From: SAR202 cluster bacterium AD-804-J14_MRT_500m
GTDB lineage: Bacteria > Chloroflexota > Dehalococcoidia > UBA3495 > GCA-2712585
Reading direction: 5' to 3'
Assembly: GCA_009391275.1 (NCBI GenBank)
Contig: VEXF01000003.1
Coordinates: forward strand, 22,475-86,474
DNA length: 64,000 nucleotides
Shown here: in pieces, positions 17,515-26,423 of the stretch
Numbering within the stretch: position 1 is the first letter of the stretch
Layout: each line of letters opens with the position of its first letter
The notes under the pieces: generated by a model
The model's database searches: none
Told to the model about the DNA's origin: nothing
Seen by the model: the letters and a program-made list of their open reading frames with translations, nothing else
Position numbers and translations under genes: made by a program

Positions 17515-18270
17515 ATGCGACTTCAAGGCAAAGTAGCATTGATTACAGGAGCTGCTAGGGGAATGGGTGCGATAGAAGCAGAGTTATTTGCCAGGGAGGG
17601 AGCGTGCGTGGTGATAGCCGATGTTCTTTGTGATCAAGGCCGGCGTACTGAATCCAAGGTACTTGAATCCGGTGGAACAGCTTTTTATTCGCAACTAGAC
17701 GTAACTAACGAAAAGCAGTGGGTTAATGTTATCCAAGATACTGTTGAACGTTACAAAAGGTTGGATATCCTAGTCAATAACGCCGGTATCAGTGGGGATG
17801 CCGTGGATTTGGAACACATGGATACCGAATCCTGGGATCAGGTCATGGATGTGAATGCTAAAAGCGTATTTCTTGGAATGAAACACGCTATACCAATTAT
17901 GCGACGTTCAGGTGGAGGGTCGATTATTAACATATCATCGATAGCTGGACTTATAGGAGCATGGCAGAGGAGCCCTGTTTATGGGGCATCTAAAGCTGCA
18001 GTAAGAATCCTTACAAAAAACGTCGCTCTATCGTATGCCAAAGAAGGGATTCGGGTTAACTCGATTCATCCGGGTCCTATATTGACTCCTATGACTAGAA
18101 CACGTTTTACCGATCCTCAATATCAAGAGGAAGCCTTCAAAGAAATTCCATTGGGACGTCTGGGAGTTTCTGATGATGTTGCTTATGGTGCTCTTTACTT
18201 GGCATCAGATGAATCAAGCTATGTAACGGGCGCGGAACTAGTAATAGATGGTGGTATCACTGCCCAATAG
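17515..18270 (+). CDS. SDR family oxidoreductase (first of tandem pair)
   Basis: A 251-residue classical short-chain dehydrogenase. NAD(P)-binding TGAARGMG is at 11-18, 'NNAG' at 88-91, and the catalytic residues are S141, Y156 and K160 (YGASK). Asp35 or so after the second strand ('VIAD') favours NAD. The C-terminal '[14 protein letters not shown]' is typical of 3-alpha/20-beta-hydroxysteroid-like or cyclopentanol-type SDRs. ATG at 17515 has AGGAGGT upstream; the open frame from 17488 is not used. The gene next to it is a paralogue that shares a near-identical central tract. Confidence 0.9.
   Translation: MRLQGKVALITGAARGMGAIEAELFAREGACVVIADVLCDQGRRTESKVLESGGTAFYSQLDVTNEKQWVNVIQDTVERYKRLDILVNNAGISGDAVDLEHMDTESWDQVMDVNAKSVFLGMKHAIPIMRRSGGGSIINISSIAGLIGAWQRSPVYGASKAAVRILTKNVALSYAKEGIRVNSIHPGPILTPMTRTRFTDPQYQEEAFKEIPLGRLGVSDDVAYGALYLASDESSYVTGAELVIDGGITAQ
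17832..17996 (+). repeat. Direct repeat shared with 18652-18816 (conversion-like tract)
   Basis: About 165 nt of the first SDR gene aligns without gaps to 18652-18816 in the second, at a constant offset of 820 nt. I count roughly eight differences, including a run of 64 identical bases (17905-17968 versus 18725-18788). Flanking coding sequence is far more divergent at the protein level (about half identical). Confidence 0.75.
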
Positions 18271-18334
18271 ATAATCTAGTATTTCCTCGCCGAGTAGACT
18301 TGTACTTACTCAAATTAAATCTTCGGAGGAATCG

Positions 18335-19075
18335 ATGCGCCTGAATGGAAAAGTTGCCGTCATCTCAGGCGCTACCCGTGGTTTAGGGGAGGCGCAAGCC
18401 AGATTATTTGCCTCTGAAGGTTGCAAAGTCATAATCGGAGGACGATCCACACATGATGGAAACAGGGTTGAATCCGAAATAAGACTGTCTGGGGGCGAAT
18501 GCATTTTCGTTCCATTGGAAGTTACCCGATCGTCGGATTGGCGCAACGTGATAGATAATGCTATTCGGCACTACGATAAACTGGATATTCTGGTTAACAA
18601 CGCTGGTATGAGCGTTGGTAGTGTTGATTTAGAAAACATGAACACCGAACTCTGGGATCAGGTCATGGATGTGAATGCTAAAGGCATGTTTCTTGGAATG
18701 AAACACGCTATACCAATCATGCGGCGTTCAGGTGGAGGGTCGATTATTAACATATCATCGATAGCTGGACTTATAGGAGCATGGCAGAAGAGCCCTGTTT
18801 ATGGGGCATCTAAGGCTGCAATAAGAATCCTTAGCAAGAATGTAGCCTTGGGCTATGCTAAAGAAGGCATTCGAGTTAATACAATCCTTCCGGGACCTAT
18901 ATTGTCTCGTATGACTGATCCGAAAGATCAGGAATCCGTCTTTAAAGAAATCCCATTGGGTCGTCTAGGAATTTCTGATGATGTTAGCTTTGGTGCTTTA
19001 TACTTGGCATCAGATGAATCTAGCTATGTTACAGGAGCAGAACTAGTAATAGATGGCGGTATCACTGCCCAATAA
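18335..19075 (+). CDS. SDR family oxidoreductase (second of tandem pair)
   Basis: A 246-residue classical SDR with SGATRGLG at 11-18, NNAG at 88-91, and S141, Y156, K160. Asp after the second strand is replaced by the 'GGRST' loop, which suggests NADP rather than NAD, unlike the first copy. Start ATG follows CGGAGGA. It lies 64 nt after its neighbour and is probably co-transcribed with it. Different cofactor loops but nearly identical catalytic cores suggest related substrates with different redox roles. Confidence 0.9.
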   Translation: MRLNGKVAVISGATRGLGEAQARLFASEGCKVIIGGRSTHDGNRVESEIRLSGGECIFVPLEVTRSSDWRNVIDNAIRHYDKLDILVNNAGMSVGSVDLENMNTELWDQVMDVNAKGMFLGMKHAIPIMRRSGGGSIINISSIAGLIGAWQKSPVYGASKAAIRILSKNVALGYAKEGIRVNTILPGPILSRMTDPKDQESVFKEIPLGRLGISDDVSFGALYLASDESSYVTGAELVIDGGITAQ

Positions 19076-19149
19076 ACCATAAAGGTATCGGTAGTTGAAG
19101 ACACAGTGATCATATCCGATGATTGTTGGCTTGTTGATACAACTATAGG

Positions 19150-19533
19150 TCATCCCGGAATCGCTACTGTAGCCTCTACTTCCACTTTCATGTCTGGATC
19201 CGCGAGCCCCAACACAAAAGCCAAAGTGCTGGCTGGAAGCTCGCCTGTGAGATATTGATTCCTGACGTCTCTGAAGCCTTCCAAGTCTGTTCTATCAGTC
19301 AAGTAGATCGTTGTTTTGGTTATGTCTCCGAAACCAGCGTGGACGGCAGCCAAGGCTAGTTTCAAATTCTCAAACACCTGTTGTGTTTGAGTGCGGATGT
19401 CCATGCCAGCTAGGGTGCCGTCAGGTTTTCTACCAACTTGGCCCGAGATATAGGCCGTATTTTTATCTCTTACGATGTGAACTATACCGGTAGGATCCGC
19501 CATACCTTTTGGGTTTATCCGCTCGACTGGCAT
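19150..19533 (-). CDS. RidA/YjgF family protein lacking the catalytic arginine
   Basis: A 127-residue Rid-superfamily protein, recognisable from 'AYISGQVGRKPDGTLAG', 'QTQQVFENLKLAL' and 'VEVEATVAIP'. Canonical RidA deaminates reactive enamines/imines using an arginine in the 'PARS' motif. The equivalent here is P100-A-S-T, so Arg is replaced by Ser102. That places it in the non-deaminase Rid subgroups of unknown function. ATG at 19533 has GGGAG at 7 nt. It is convergent with the SDR pair and divergent from the flavoprotein gene. Confidence 0.85.
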   Translation of the reverse strand: MPVERINPKGMADPTGIVHIVRDKNTAYISGQVGRKPDGTLAGMDIRTQTQQVFENLKLALAAVHAGFGDITKTTIYLTDRTDLEGFRDVRNQYLTGELPASTLAFVLGLADPDMKVEVEATVAIPG

Positions 19534-19641
19534 GTTTTGCTCCCTCGTCTGTTTCTGTGGTGAATGTGAAAGACTTTGGTTATCGGGACTAATGGTTGAA
19601 GCGATAATACCATCTTACTACTTGATATTCTTCAGGACTCA

Positions 19642-19670
19642 TTGACGGCCTCCTTTTGTCTATTTACACT
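19642..19670 (+). promoter_or_regulatory. Sigma70-like promoter of the AGPS-like gene
   Basis: TTGACG at 19642-19647, a 17-nt spacer and TACACT at 19665-19670 match five and four positions of the consensus boxes. The predicted start of transcription is about 23 nt before the ATG at 19700. Confidence 0.45.
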
Positions 19671-19699
19671 CGGGGAATTCCTTTAGAAAGGGATTGTCG

Positions 19700-21298
19700 A
19701 TGTCCGTTCGCAGTTTTTGGGCTTGGGGTTTCCAGCGCGATGAGCCCGTCTACGCTGATATGCGCCGTGAAGCCAAAGCAATCTCAAAGCGGTTTCATGC
19801 CGAGGTTGTTCCACGGGCGATTCCGACAACTTCAGATCTAGATCTCCCTCCGCCAAAGATCAGGCCACCGTCCACCTTGAGTGCTATTTGCTCAACAGAT
19901 AATCATGATCGGGCCTTTCATTCATATGGGCGCAGTTATCCAGATCGCATAAAGGCTTTCAACATGATGTTCTCAAATCCGCCAGATGTCATCGCACGTC
20001 CCACCAGCGAAGATCATATTGAATCAATATTGGATTGGTGCTCGCAGTTTGGATATGCTGTGATCCCATTCGGTGGAGGTTCATCAGTAGTTGGTGGCGT
20101 TGAACCCCCAATCGACTATCCAGGCGTTGTGAGCATTGATCTTGAACATATGAATAGCCTCCTTACTGTAGATCTCAGTTCCCGTTCTGCATTGATCCAG
20201 GCAGGTGTGTTAGGGCCTGCGTTGGAAGGTCATCTGAAAGGCTATGGACTTACGCTAAGGCACTTTCCTCAGAGCTTCCAGTTTTCTACTTTGGGAGGAT
20301 GGATAGCTACTCGATCCGGTGGACACTACGCCACTAATCACACTCATATAGACGATTTTGTGCAATCTATCAGGGCTTTAACTCCAACCGGGGTTTGGGA
20401 ATCATCCCGTTTACCGAGTAGTGGTGCTGGTCCAAGTCCTGACAGGGTTCTTCTGGGAAGTGAAGGATCACTAGGCATTATCACCCAAGCATGGATGAGA
20501 CTTAATAGACGGCCCAGATTTCGTGCCTCAGCAGGAGTGATTTTCCCTTCATTTATCTCCGGATCGCGAGCGGTTCAAAATATAGTGCAATATAGACTAG
20601 GACCCTCCAACTTGCGGCTATTGGATGCTGGGGAGGCGAGAAATGCGGCAGGGTTGGACGGGAAGCACGCACTTTTGATGCTAGGATTCGAATCCGCTGA
20701 GGTCCCGCAAAGGTTTAATATGGATCAAGCGATTGAAATTGCTCGGAACTACGGTGGGTTGATATCGGATGATGATATTTCGGTAACCGAAGGATCTGGT
20801 GGGAATCCAGGACGCCAAGGTCCTGTGGGTCGGTGGCGAGACTCGTTTATAGGTGCCCCATATCGAGACAACACGATGATTGCTTTGGGTCTATTGCGCG
20901 ATACATTCGAGAGCGCCGTGACGTGGGATAATTGGCCGGCTTTCGATGCAAAGGTTCGTGACGCGGTTAATAGGACATTAAGACGGGTTTGTGGTGGAGG
21001 GGAAATTACGTGTAGGTTCTCGTATGTTTATCCGGATGGTCCTGCACCTTATTATACATTTACAGGTCTTGCTCGCCGAGGATCCGAGATTGAGATGTGG
21101 CGTGAAATTAAAATAGCAGCATCTGATGCAATAATAGAGTTTGGCGGAACCATAACTCATCACCATGCGGTTGGGCGTATGCATAAGCCATGGTATGAGA
21201 GACAACGACCTGATCCATTTTCACGTGTTCTCAGAGCAGCTAAGAGATCGCTGGATCCTAAATGGATCCTTAATCCTGGTGTATTGCTAGATCCTTAA
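19700..21298 (+). CDS. FAD-binding oxidase, alkyl-DHAP synthase-like
   Basis: A 532-residue flavoprotein of the vanillyl-alcohol-oxidase/PCMH superfamily. The FAD pyrophosphate loop is PFGGGSSVVGG at 123-133. 'LRHFPQSFQFSTLGGW' and 'GSEGSLGIITQ' are strong family stretches, and the C-terminal triple-His 'ITHHHAVG' matches alkyldihydroxyacetonephosphate synthase (AGPS). In AGPS that motif is needed to swap an acyl for an alkyl chain in ether-lipid synthesis. Bacterial members may instead be 2-hydroxy-acid or lactate-type dehydrogenases. The ATG at 19700 is preferred over TTG at 19694 because of AAAGGGA spacing. Confidence 0.8.
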   Translation: MSVRSFWAWGFQRDEPVYADMRREAKAISKRFHAEVVPRAIPTTSDLDLPPPKIRPPSTLSAICSTDNHDRAFHSYGRSYPDRIKAFNMMFSNPPDVIARPTSEDHIESILDWCSQFGYAVIPFGGGSSVVGGVEPPIDYPGVVSIDLEHMNSLLTVDLSSRSALIQAGVLGPALEGHLKGYGLTLRHFPQSFQFSTLGGWIATRSGGHYATNHTHIDDFVQSIRALTPTGVWESSRLPSSGAGPSPDRVLLGSEGSLGIITQAWMRLNRRPRFRASAGVIFPSFISGSRAVQNIVQYRLGPSNLRLLDAGEARNAAGLDGKHALLMLGFESAEVPQRFNMDQAIEIARNYGGLISDDDISVTEGSGGNPGRQGPVGRWRDSFIGAPYRDNTMIALGLLRDTFESAVTWDNWPAFDAKVRDAVNRTLRRVCGGGEITCRFSYVYPDGPAPYYTFTGLARRGSEIEMWREIKIAASDAIIEFGGTITHHHAVGRMHKPWYERQRPDPFSRVLRAAKRSLDPKWILNPGVLLDP

Positions 21299-21461
21299 TC
21301 TGATTACTATTTACGAATGCCTATAAGATCTAAATCGTAAGCAAACGATCAAGTTGGAGACCGAAGAGCATTAAAACATTCATTAAGAGGCATTGATCTT
21401 GCCTGGAACATACTACCAAGAAATGGTAACTTCTATACATAAATAAAGGTGGAGGTCAGAC

Positions 21462-21608
21462 ATGGCTTCATCAGGGTCCAAACTTTCTCTCATTTGGCGG
21501 CTTCATAACATGACCTGCCTTGCATGGATTCTTAACATAGGACCGATAAAAAAAATCGAACCCGGGTGTCGAGCTGTAGCTAAGCTTATTGAAGAGAACA
21601 AGGACTGA
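21462..21608 (+). CDS. Hypothetical 48-residue small protein with strong ribosome site
   Basis: A short gene with GGTGGAGGT 5 nt before its ATG. The product starts MASSGSKLSLIW, has a semi-hydrophobic middle ('MTCLAWILNIGPI') and a charged tail ('KLIEENKD'). No family is recognised. It sits in the 474-nt gap between the AGPS-like and hydrolase genes. Downstream, GGTGG...CCACC at about 21639-21664 followed by TATTTTTT could be a weak terminator. The rest of the gap shows nothing. Its reality rests mainly on the ribosome site. Confidence 0.4.
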   Translation: MASSGSKLSLIWRLHNMTCLAWILNIGPIKKIEPGCRAVAKLIEENKD

Positions 21609-21772
21609 CCCAAAATCAGTCTAATTGCTGTCTCGGTGGAGGCGGCTTGAAATACCACCTCGGTTTAATATTTTTTAAATCTTCCGGCACTGACTTATTC
21701 ATAGTCTAACTTCCGTTGGTTTTCTGCGGATGGTAATCTATCCATATGATTACATTGCGTAGGAGGCCCTCT

Positions 21773-22672
21773 GTGAACCAAATCACGAGCTTTCAAAGCG
21801 ATGGTTTGAAGATTGCGTGTACAGTTTTCCAACCAAAACACGTCCCCACCGGCGGTTGTCCAGGTATAGTCATGTGTCAGGGTATGGCCGGCGTTAAAGA
21901 ATATTTTCGATTTCCACAATTAGGTCGACGTTTGGCTCAGTTGGGGTACGTTGCTCTTATATGGGATTATAGGGGTGTGGGTGACAGTGAGGGAGAACTG
22001 GGTAGATTATTTCCGCACGAACATTCTGAAGATATTCGTAACGCACTAACTTTCATGCAGACTTTATCCTCGGTGGATCCTGATAGACTTGGCCTGATCG
22101 GCTGGAGTTTTGGAGCTGGAATGATCCCCTACGTTGCTGCCATAGATTCAAGAGTGAAATGTTCGGTAGCTATTGCAGGCTGGGCAGACGGATATCGATG
22201 GATGCGAAATATTCGTCGACAGTGGGAATGGATAGAACTGCTAGATCGTATTAACGAAGACCGACGGAACCGAGTAATCACTGGGAGATCCGAACTTTTA
22301 CAAGCAGGCGAGATTTTAGTAGGGGACCCTGGGGCAAAACTAGCCGGAGAACGGATCTTATCTAAGATTCCACATATGTCCGACTACAGCGGCACTAGAT
22401 GGTCCCTAGCCACAGCTGAAAAACTAATCGAATTTCACCCCATAGATTTCGTTCATTTGATCTCGCCTCGTCCAATTATGTATGTGGTGGCAGAAAAAGA
22501 TGCCACGTGTCCTGCAGATCATGTTCTGGAAATGTATGAGCGGACGAAAGACCCAAAGAAAATCTGGGTGATACCTGATATACCCCACTACGCTGTGTAT
22601 GATGAGCCTTTATCATCACAGATATTCGAGGCAACGGTACAATACCTCAACCTTCACCTTCGTCAGTCCTAA
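21773..22672 (+). CDS. Alpha/beta hydrolase (dienelactone/peptidase-S15-like)
   Basis: A 299-residue hydrolase. The nucleophile is Ser112 in GWSFG, the acid is likely the Asp in 'VAEKDATCP' and the base the His in 'IPHYAVYD'. 'CQGMAGVKEYF' supplies the oxyanion-hole loop after strand 3. The length and 'WDYRGVGDSEG' resemble uncharacterised acetyl-xylan-esterase/BAAT-like hydrolases. Start GTG at 21773 has AGGAGG 6 nt upstream; the in-frame ATG at 21746 has no site. A 54-nt gap separates it from the quinone reductase, so the two are probably one transcript. Confidence 0.8.
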   Translation: MNQITSFQSDGLKIACTVFQPKHVPTGGCPGIVMCQGMAGVKEYFRFPQLGRRLAQLGYVALIWDYRGVGDSEGELGRLFPHEHSEDIRNALTFMQTLSSVDPDRLGLIGWSFGAGMIPYVAAIDSRVKCSVAIAGWADGYRWMRNIRRQWEWIELLDRINEDRRNRVITGRSELLQAGEILVGDPGAKLAGERILSKIPHMSDYSGTRWSLATAEKLIEFHPIDFVHLISPRPIMYVVAEKDATCPADHVLEMYERTKDPKKIWVIPDIPHYAVYDEPLSSQIFEATVQYLNLHLRQS

Positions 22673-22726
22673 TAATGGGTCAATGAGTGATATTTGCCCA
22701 GTAAATGATCGTAGGAGGTGTAGACC

Positions 22727-23719
22727 ATGAAAGCAGTCCAAATTTCACGGTTTGGTGGGCCCGAACATTTTGAGTTCGTCGATGTTCCAGATCCCTCACC
22801 AGGTCCAGGTGAGGTTTTAGTAGATCTTCGTGCTATTGGTGTTAACTATCGCGATGTGACTTCCAGGTCAGGAGAGTTCCCTCCTGAATTAACGGGCAAA
22901 CCTATGCCGCCTCTGCCATATATCACAGGATCTGAAGGGGCCGGGATCGTATCTGGTATCGGCGAAGGGGTTACCGAGGTGCAGCTCGGCGATAGAGTAG
23001 CTTTTCATGAAAATGACTCTCGCGCTTATGCGGAAAAAGCGGTTGTACGGGCATGGCGGTTGGTCACCTTACCAGATAATATATCTTTCGAAACTGGCGC
23101 AGCAATCATGCTTCAGGGGCTAACAGCCGAGTTTCTAGCCCATGATTGTGGGAATCTAGAGCCCGGCGATATAGCTTTAGTTCATTCTGCAGCAGGTGGT
23201 ACTGGACTGCTTTTAACGCAGATGTTGAAGCGATCTGGGATCCGGGTGATCGGAACGGTGTCAACCGATAACAAAGCTGTTCTAGCTAAGGAATTCGGTG
23301 CGGATTACACTATAAATTACAGAGACAGTGATTTTAGTCAAGAGGTATTGAGATTAACTGAAGGAGTTGGGGTCCAGGCGGTATACGATGCTGTGGGAGT
23401 AGATACTTTCGACCAAGGAGTTGCATCCTTGGCTACCCGAGGGCACATGGTCATGTATGGCAATGCCAGTGGCCCTGTCGTGGATATTCCTGCTTCCGTG
23501 TTCCTATACAGGTCTTTGACCTTCGTTCGTGCTGCCGTTCCAGATTATACCGCTACTAGAGACGAGTTAATGTATCGGACAGAGAGGTTGTTTGAATGGT
23601 TGTCTTCGGGAGAATTGCGAGTACATATTCATGGTGCGTTTCCGTTGAAAGAGACATCTGAAGCCCATCGCCAACTAGAAGGACGACTGACATCTGGGAA
23701 AGTCCTTCTGATCCCGTGA
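22727..23719 (+). CDS. Quinone oxidoreductase, zinc-free medium-chain dehydrogenase
   Basis: A 330-residue paralogue of the protein at 7785-8774. It begins MKAVQISRFGGPEHFEFV and keeps 'GSEGAGIVSGIGEGVTEV', 'HSAAGGTGLLLTQML' (cofactor loop) and 'MYGNASGPVVDIPAS'. Zinc ligands are absent. It is predicted to be a cytoplasmic NADPH-dependent quinone or enone reductase. TAGGAGGTG lies 6-7 nt before the ATG. It follows the alpha/beta hydrolase gene closely, suggesting linked catabolism of one class of substrate. Confidence 0.9.
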   Translation: MKAVQISRFGGPEHFEFVDVPDPSPGPGEVLVDLRAIGVNYRDVTSRSGEFPPELTGKPMPPLPYITGSEGAGIVSGIGEGVTEVQLGDRVAFHENDSRAYAEKAVVRAWRLVTLPDNISFETGAAIMLQGLTAEFLAHDCGNLEPGDIALVHSAAGGTGLLLTQMLKRSGIRVIGTVSTDNKAVLAKEFGADYTINYRDSDFSQEVLRLTEGVGVQAVYDAVGVDTFDQGVASLATRGHMVMYGNASGPVVDIPASVFLYRSLTFVRAAVPDYTATRDELMYRTERLFEWLSSGELRVHIHGAFPLKETSEAHRQLEGRLTSGKVLLIP

Positions 23720-23826
23720 TGTGGGCATAATTTGATCCAGTCATTAGAACCCAAGTATAAGAAGCTATGTAAGGGTGGAACTAAACCGTTTTATGTGCGG
23801 TTGATCTGTAACCAGGCTGGTTTTGA

Positions 23827-24708
23827 TTGATCAATCTTTATCTCATAGATGGAACCTATGAACTTTTTCGGGCATATTTCTCACAGCCGACGTACCTATC
23901 TCCCGACGGCCGTTCGGTTTCTGCGGTCCGAGGTATAGTTCAAAGCCTTCTGGCTCTTTTGAGGGATGATGATGTTACTCATATAGGGATTGCTTTTGAT
24001 CATGTGATACCTTCGTTCCGGAATCAAATGTTAAACAGTTATAAAACAGGTTCTGATACGCCGGCAGATTTGTTATCGCAGTTCCCCATTGCTGAACAAG
24101 CCGCATCTGCTCTCGGCCTCGTGGTTTGGCCTATGGTAGAGTTCGAGGCAGATGATGCTATTGCCACAAGCGTGGCTCGTTTCAGGTTTGATCCTGTCAT
24201 AAAACAGATAGTGATCTGCTCCCCAGATAAAGATTTTGCGCAGTTGGTTTCTAACGATAAAATTGTGTGCCTAGATCGTCGTCGTGGCATAGTAATCAAT
24301 GAATCCCTGGTACATGAGAAATTCGGAGTTCAGCCGCAGTCCATCCCAGATTATTTGGCATTGGTAGGGGACCCGGCTGATGGTATACCTGGTATACCTC
24401 GATGGGGCGCAAAAGGTGCTTCTGCTTTGCTAGATGTTTACAAACACATTGAGAATATACCTCTTGATTCATCTCTCTGGATTGTTCAACCTCGCGGGGC
24501 AAACGCAATGTCGGTTAGTTTGAAACATGGATACCCTGATGCCCTTTTGTATCGATCCCTTACTACGCTGTCGACTGATGTTCCTATTATTGAAACTCTG
24601 GATGACCTGAAATGGGGTGGAGTTCCAAAGGATAAATTTCAGGCTTTTTGCGATGAAATGGGATTTGGCACAATCGCAAATTCTCCAAAATGGTGGAACT
24701 ACAAATAG
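23827..24708 (+). CDS. Stand-alone 5'-3' exonuclease (PolI N-domain / FEN-like)
   Basis: A 293-residue structure-specific nuclease equivalent to the N-terminal domain of DNA polymerase I. Metal-binding acids are visible in 'YLIDGTYELFRA', 'FEADDAIA' and 'CSPDKDFAQLV', and the helix-three-turn-helix in 'GDPADGIPGIPRWGAKGA'. The family removes RNA primers and 5' flaps. No polymerase domain follows. The start is probably TTG at 23827, since there is no ATG nearby; the ribosome site is weak. A lone copy usually supplements a full PolI encoded elsewhere. Confidence 0.85.
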   Translation: MINLYLIDGTYELFRAYFSQPTYLSPDGRSVSAVRGIVQSLLALLRDDDVTHIGIAFDHVIPSFRNQMLNSYKTGSDTPADLLSQFPIAEQAASALGLVVWPMVEFEADDAIATSVARFRFDPVIKQIVICSPDKDFAQLVSNDKIVCLDRRRGIVINESLVHEKFGVQPQSIPDYLALVGDPADGIPGIPRWGAKGASALLDVYKHIENIPLDSSLWIVQPRGANAMSVSLKHGYPDALLYRSLTTLSTDVPIIETLDDLKWGGVPKDKFQAFCDEMGFGTIANSPKWWNYK

Positions 24709-24734
24709 GCATCTATCGAATCTTTGTTCTCAGC

Positions 24735-24764
24735 TTGACACTAATTCTAGGCGCTAGCTATTAT
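24735..24764 (+). promoter_or_regulatory. Sigma70-type promoter of the DUF1800 gene
   Basis: A perfect -35 TTGACA (24735-24740), an 18-nt spacer containing GGCGCTAGC, and a -10 TATTAT (24759-24764). The predicted leader is about 120 nt before the ATG at 24893, long enough to hold regulatory structure, though none was identified. Confidence 0.6.
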
Positions 24765-24892
24765 GGTGGGGACACTTGGCGACAAGCGTCTAAATAAACC
24801 TCATCTTAATAGACCTTGATTGGATAGCCACTTCTCAGGCCTAGGTGGATCATCGTTGGAATATGAACACAAATACTTAAGGAGAAACGCAA

Positions 24893-26314
24893 ATGGCAGA
24901 TAAAGATATTGCTCTAATGGCGCACCTAATGCGTCGTGCTGGATTCGGAGCTCCTAGAGAAGAACTTGAGTCGCGCGTGGCCAAAGGATACGAAGCCACG
25001 GTAGAAGAACTGGTTGACCCAGAGGCTAATAATATCCCTGCTATAGACGAAGCTGTAATGTTTCGACACCAGCCTGGATGGGAACGACCAGGGGGAGCGA
25101 ACGTTAATTTAGGTCAAGCCAATTGGCTTTACCGCATGATTAATACACCAAGGCCACTTCAGGAGAAGATGACCCTCTTCTGGCATCACGTGTTCGCCAC
25201 TGGCGCATCTAAGATCGACAACACAGACATAATGTTGATACAAATTGAAATGTTGAGGAAAAATGCGCTGGGTAACTACCGGGAACTTTTGCTAGAACTT
25301 GCCAGGAATCCAGCGATGATTTACTGGTTAGATAATAACGAAAATCATGCCGATGCCCCCAACGAAAATTGGGGTCGTGAGCTGTTAGAACTTTTCGCAA
25401 TGGGCCAAGGTAACTATTCTGAAGATGATGTAAAAGTCGCTGCTCGCGCCTTCACTGGGTGGACGATCTCTCCTAAGTTGCCTAGAGCACCATACGGTCG
25501 TTTCCCGTGGAATTTTGAATACCGTTCAGAAGACCATGACGATAGCGAAAAAGTTTTTTTGGGCGAGCATGGCCGCTTTAACGGTGAGGATATCATTAAC
25601 ATCGCTATTAATAGGCCTGCTACTCCGAGATTCATAGCACGACATCTCTATAATTTCTTCGTTGCGGATGAAGTTCAAGTACCGAGCTGGCTCGACGTCG
25701 CTCCTCGGGACCCTGAAGCGATCCAGATCATTAGTGATGCTTTGGTCGATTCTAACTTCGACCTGAAGTCCACCATGAGGACCGTGTTTAATTCAGATTT
25801 CTTCAAGGATGAATCTGTATGGTATTCCAAGGTGAAAAGTCCGGCAGAGGTTGTTGCCGGAACTATGCGTTTGGTTAAATACCTCCAATCGCCAAGACCA
25901 GATATGGATCCCATCGTCCAAGAGGCCGGCTATCAAGGTCAGTCGATTCTAGATCCGCCCAGTGTCGAAGGCTGGCATACAGGGCAAGAGTGGATAGATA
26001 CGGGCTCGCTCGTACGAAGAATAAACTTTGTAGCTGATTGGTTGAGCAACACTGAACTGCCTGGTATCCAGTCTATAGTCGATAGGCTTGGCTCCCAGCA
26101 GAAGTTGACCCCAGAAGAATTGGTAGATAGTTGTATAGACTTGGTGGGTCCCACCCATGTGGATGAGGCTACTAGACTAGAGCTTATTGCTCATACAGCT
26201 TCAGATGGCGACGCTGTACGTGGAACCACAGAGGACGAACGCGCCGCGTTCGCCCGTCGAGTTGGGGATGTCTTACAAATAATAGCCTCGACTAGGGAAT
26301 ATCAGTTTGGATAG
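24893..26314 (+). CDS. DUF1800 family protein
   Basis: A 473-residue DUF1800 protein. Clear family blocks are 'AHLMRRAGFGAPREELE', 'MTLFWHHVFATG', 'GRELLELFAMGQGNYSEDDV', 'AARAFTGW', 'RFIARHLYNFFVAD' and 'PPSVEGWHTGQEWI'. Function is unknown; members are often beside DUF1501 sulfatase-like proteins. No DUF1501 gene follows here; an NHL propeller gene does, 109 nt on. There is no signal peptide. AAGGAG lies upstream of the ATG. Confidence 0.9.
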   Translation: MADKDIALMAHLMRRAGFGAPREELESRVAKGYEATVEELVDPEANNIPAIDEAVMFRHQPGWERPGGANVNLGQANWLYRMINTPRPLQEKMTLFWHHVFATGASKIDNTDIMLIQIEMLRKNALGNYRELLLELARNPAMIYWLDNNENHADAPNENWGRELLELFAMGQGNYSEDDVKVAARAFTGWTISPKLPRAPYGRFPWNFEYRSEDHDDSEKVFLGEHGRFNGEDIINIAINRPATPRFIARHLYNFFVADEVQVPSWLDVAPRDPEAIQIISDALVDSNFDLKSTMRTVFNSDFFKDESVWYSKVKSPAEVVAGTMRLVKYLQSPRPDMDPIVQEAGYQGQSILDPPSVEGWHTGQEWIDTGSLVRRINFVADWLSNTELPGIQSIVDRLGSQQKLTPEELVDSCIDLVGPTHVDEATRLELIAHTASDGDAVRGTTEDERAAFARRVGDVLQIIASTREYQFG

Positions 26315-26423
26315 GCCCATACGTTAAAAAGAGAGAAAACTCTAGCAAAATATTCTCTGGGGGTCGCGGTTGCTATTTAGGTAATGTAGTTATTGCCTCA
26401 ACCAGAGATTAAAAGGAGACATA

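Noticed and set aside
21540..21575. tRNA-like sequence ATCGAACCCGGGTGTCGAGC
   Set aside because: No acceptor stem, anticodon arm or D-arm can be formed around it; it lies in the small frame 21462-21608.
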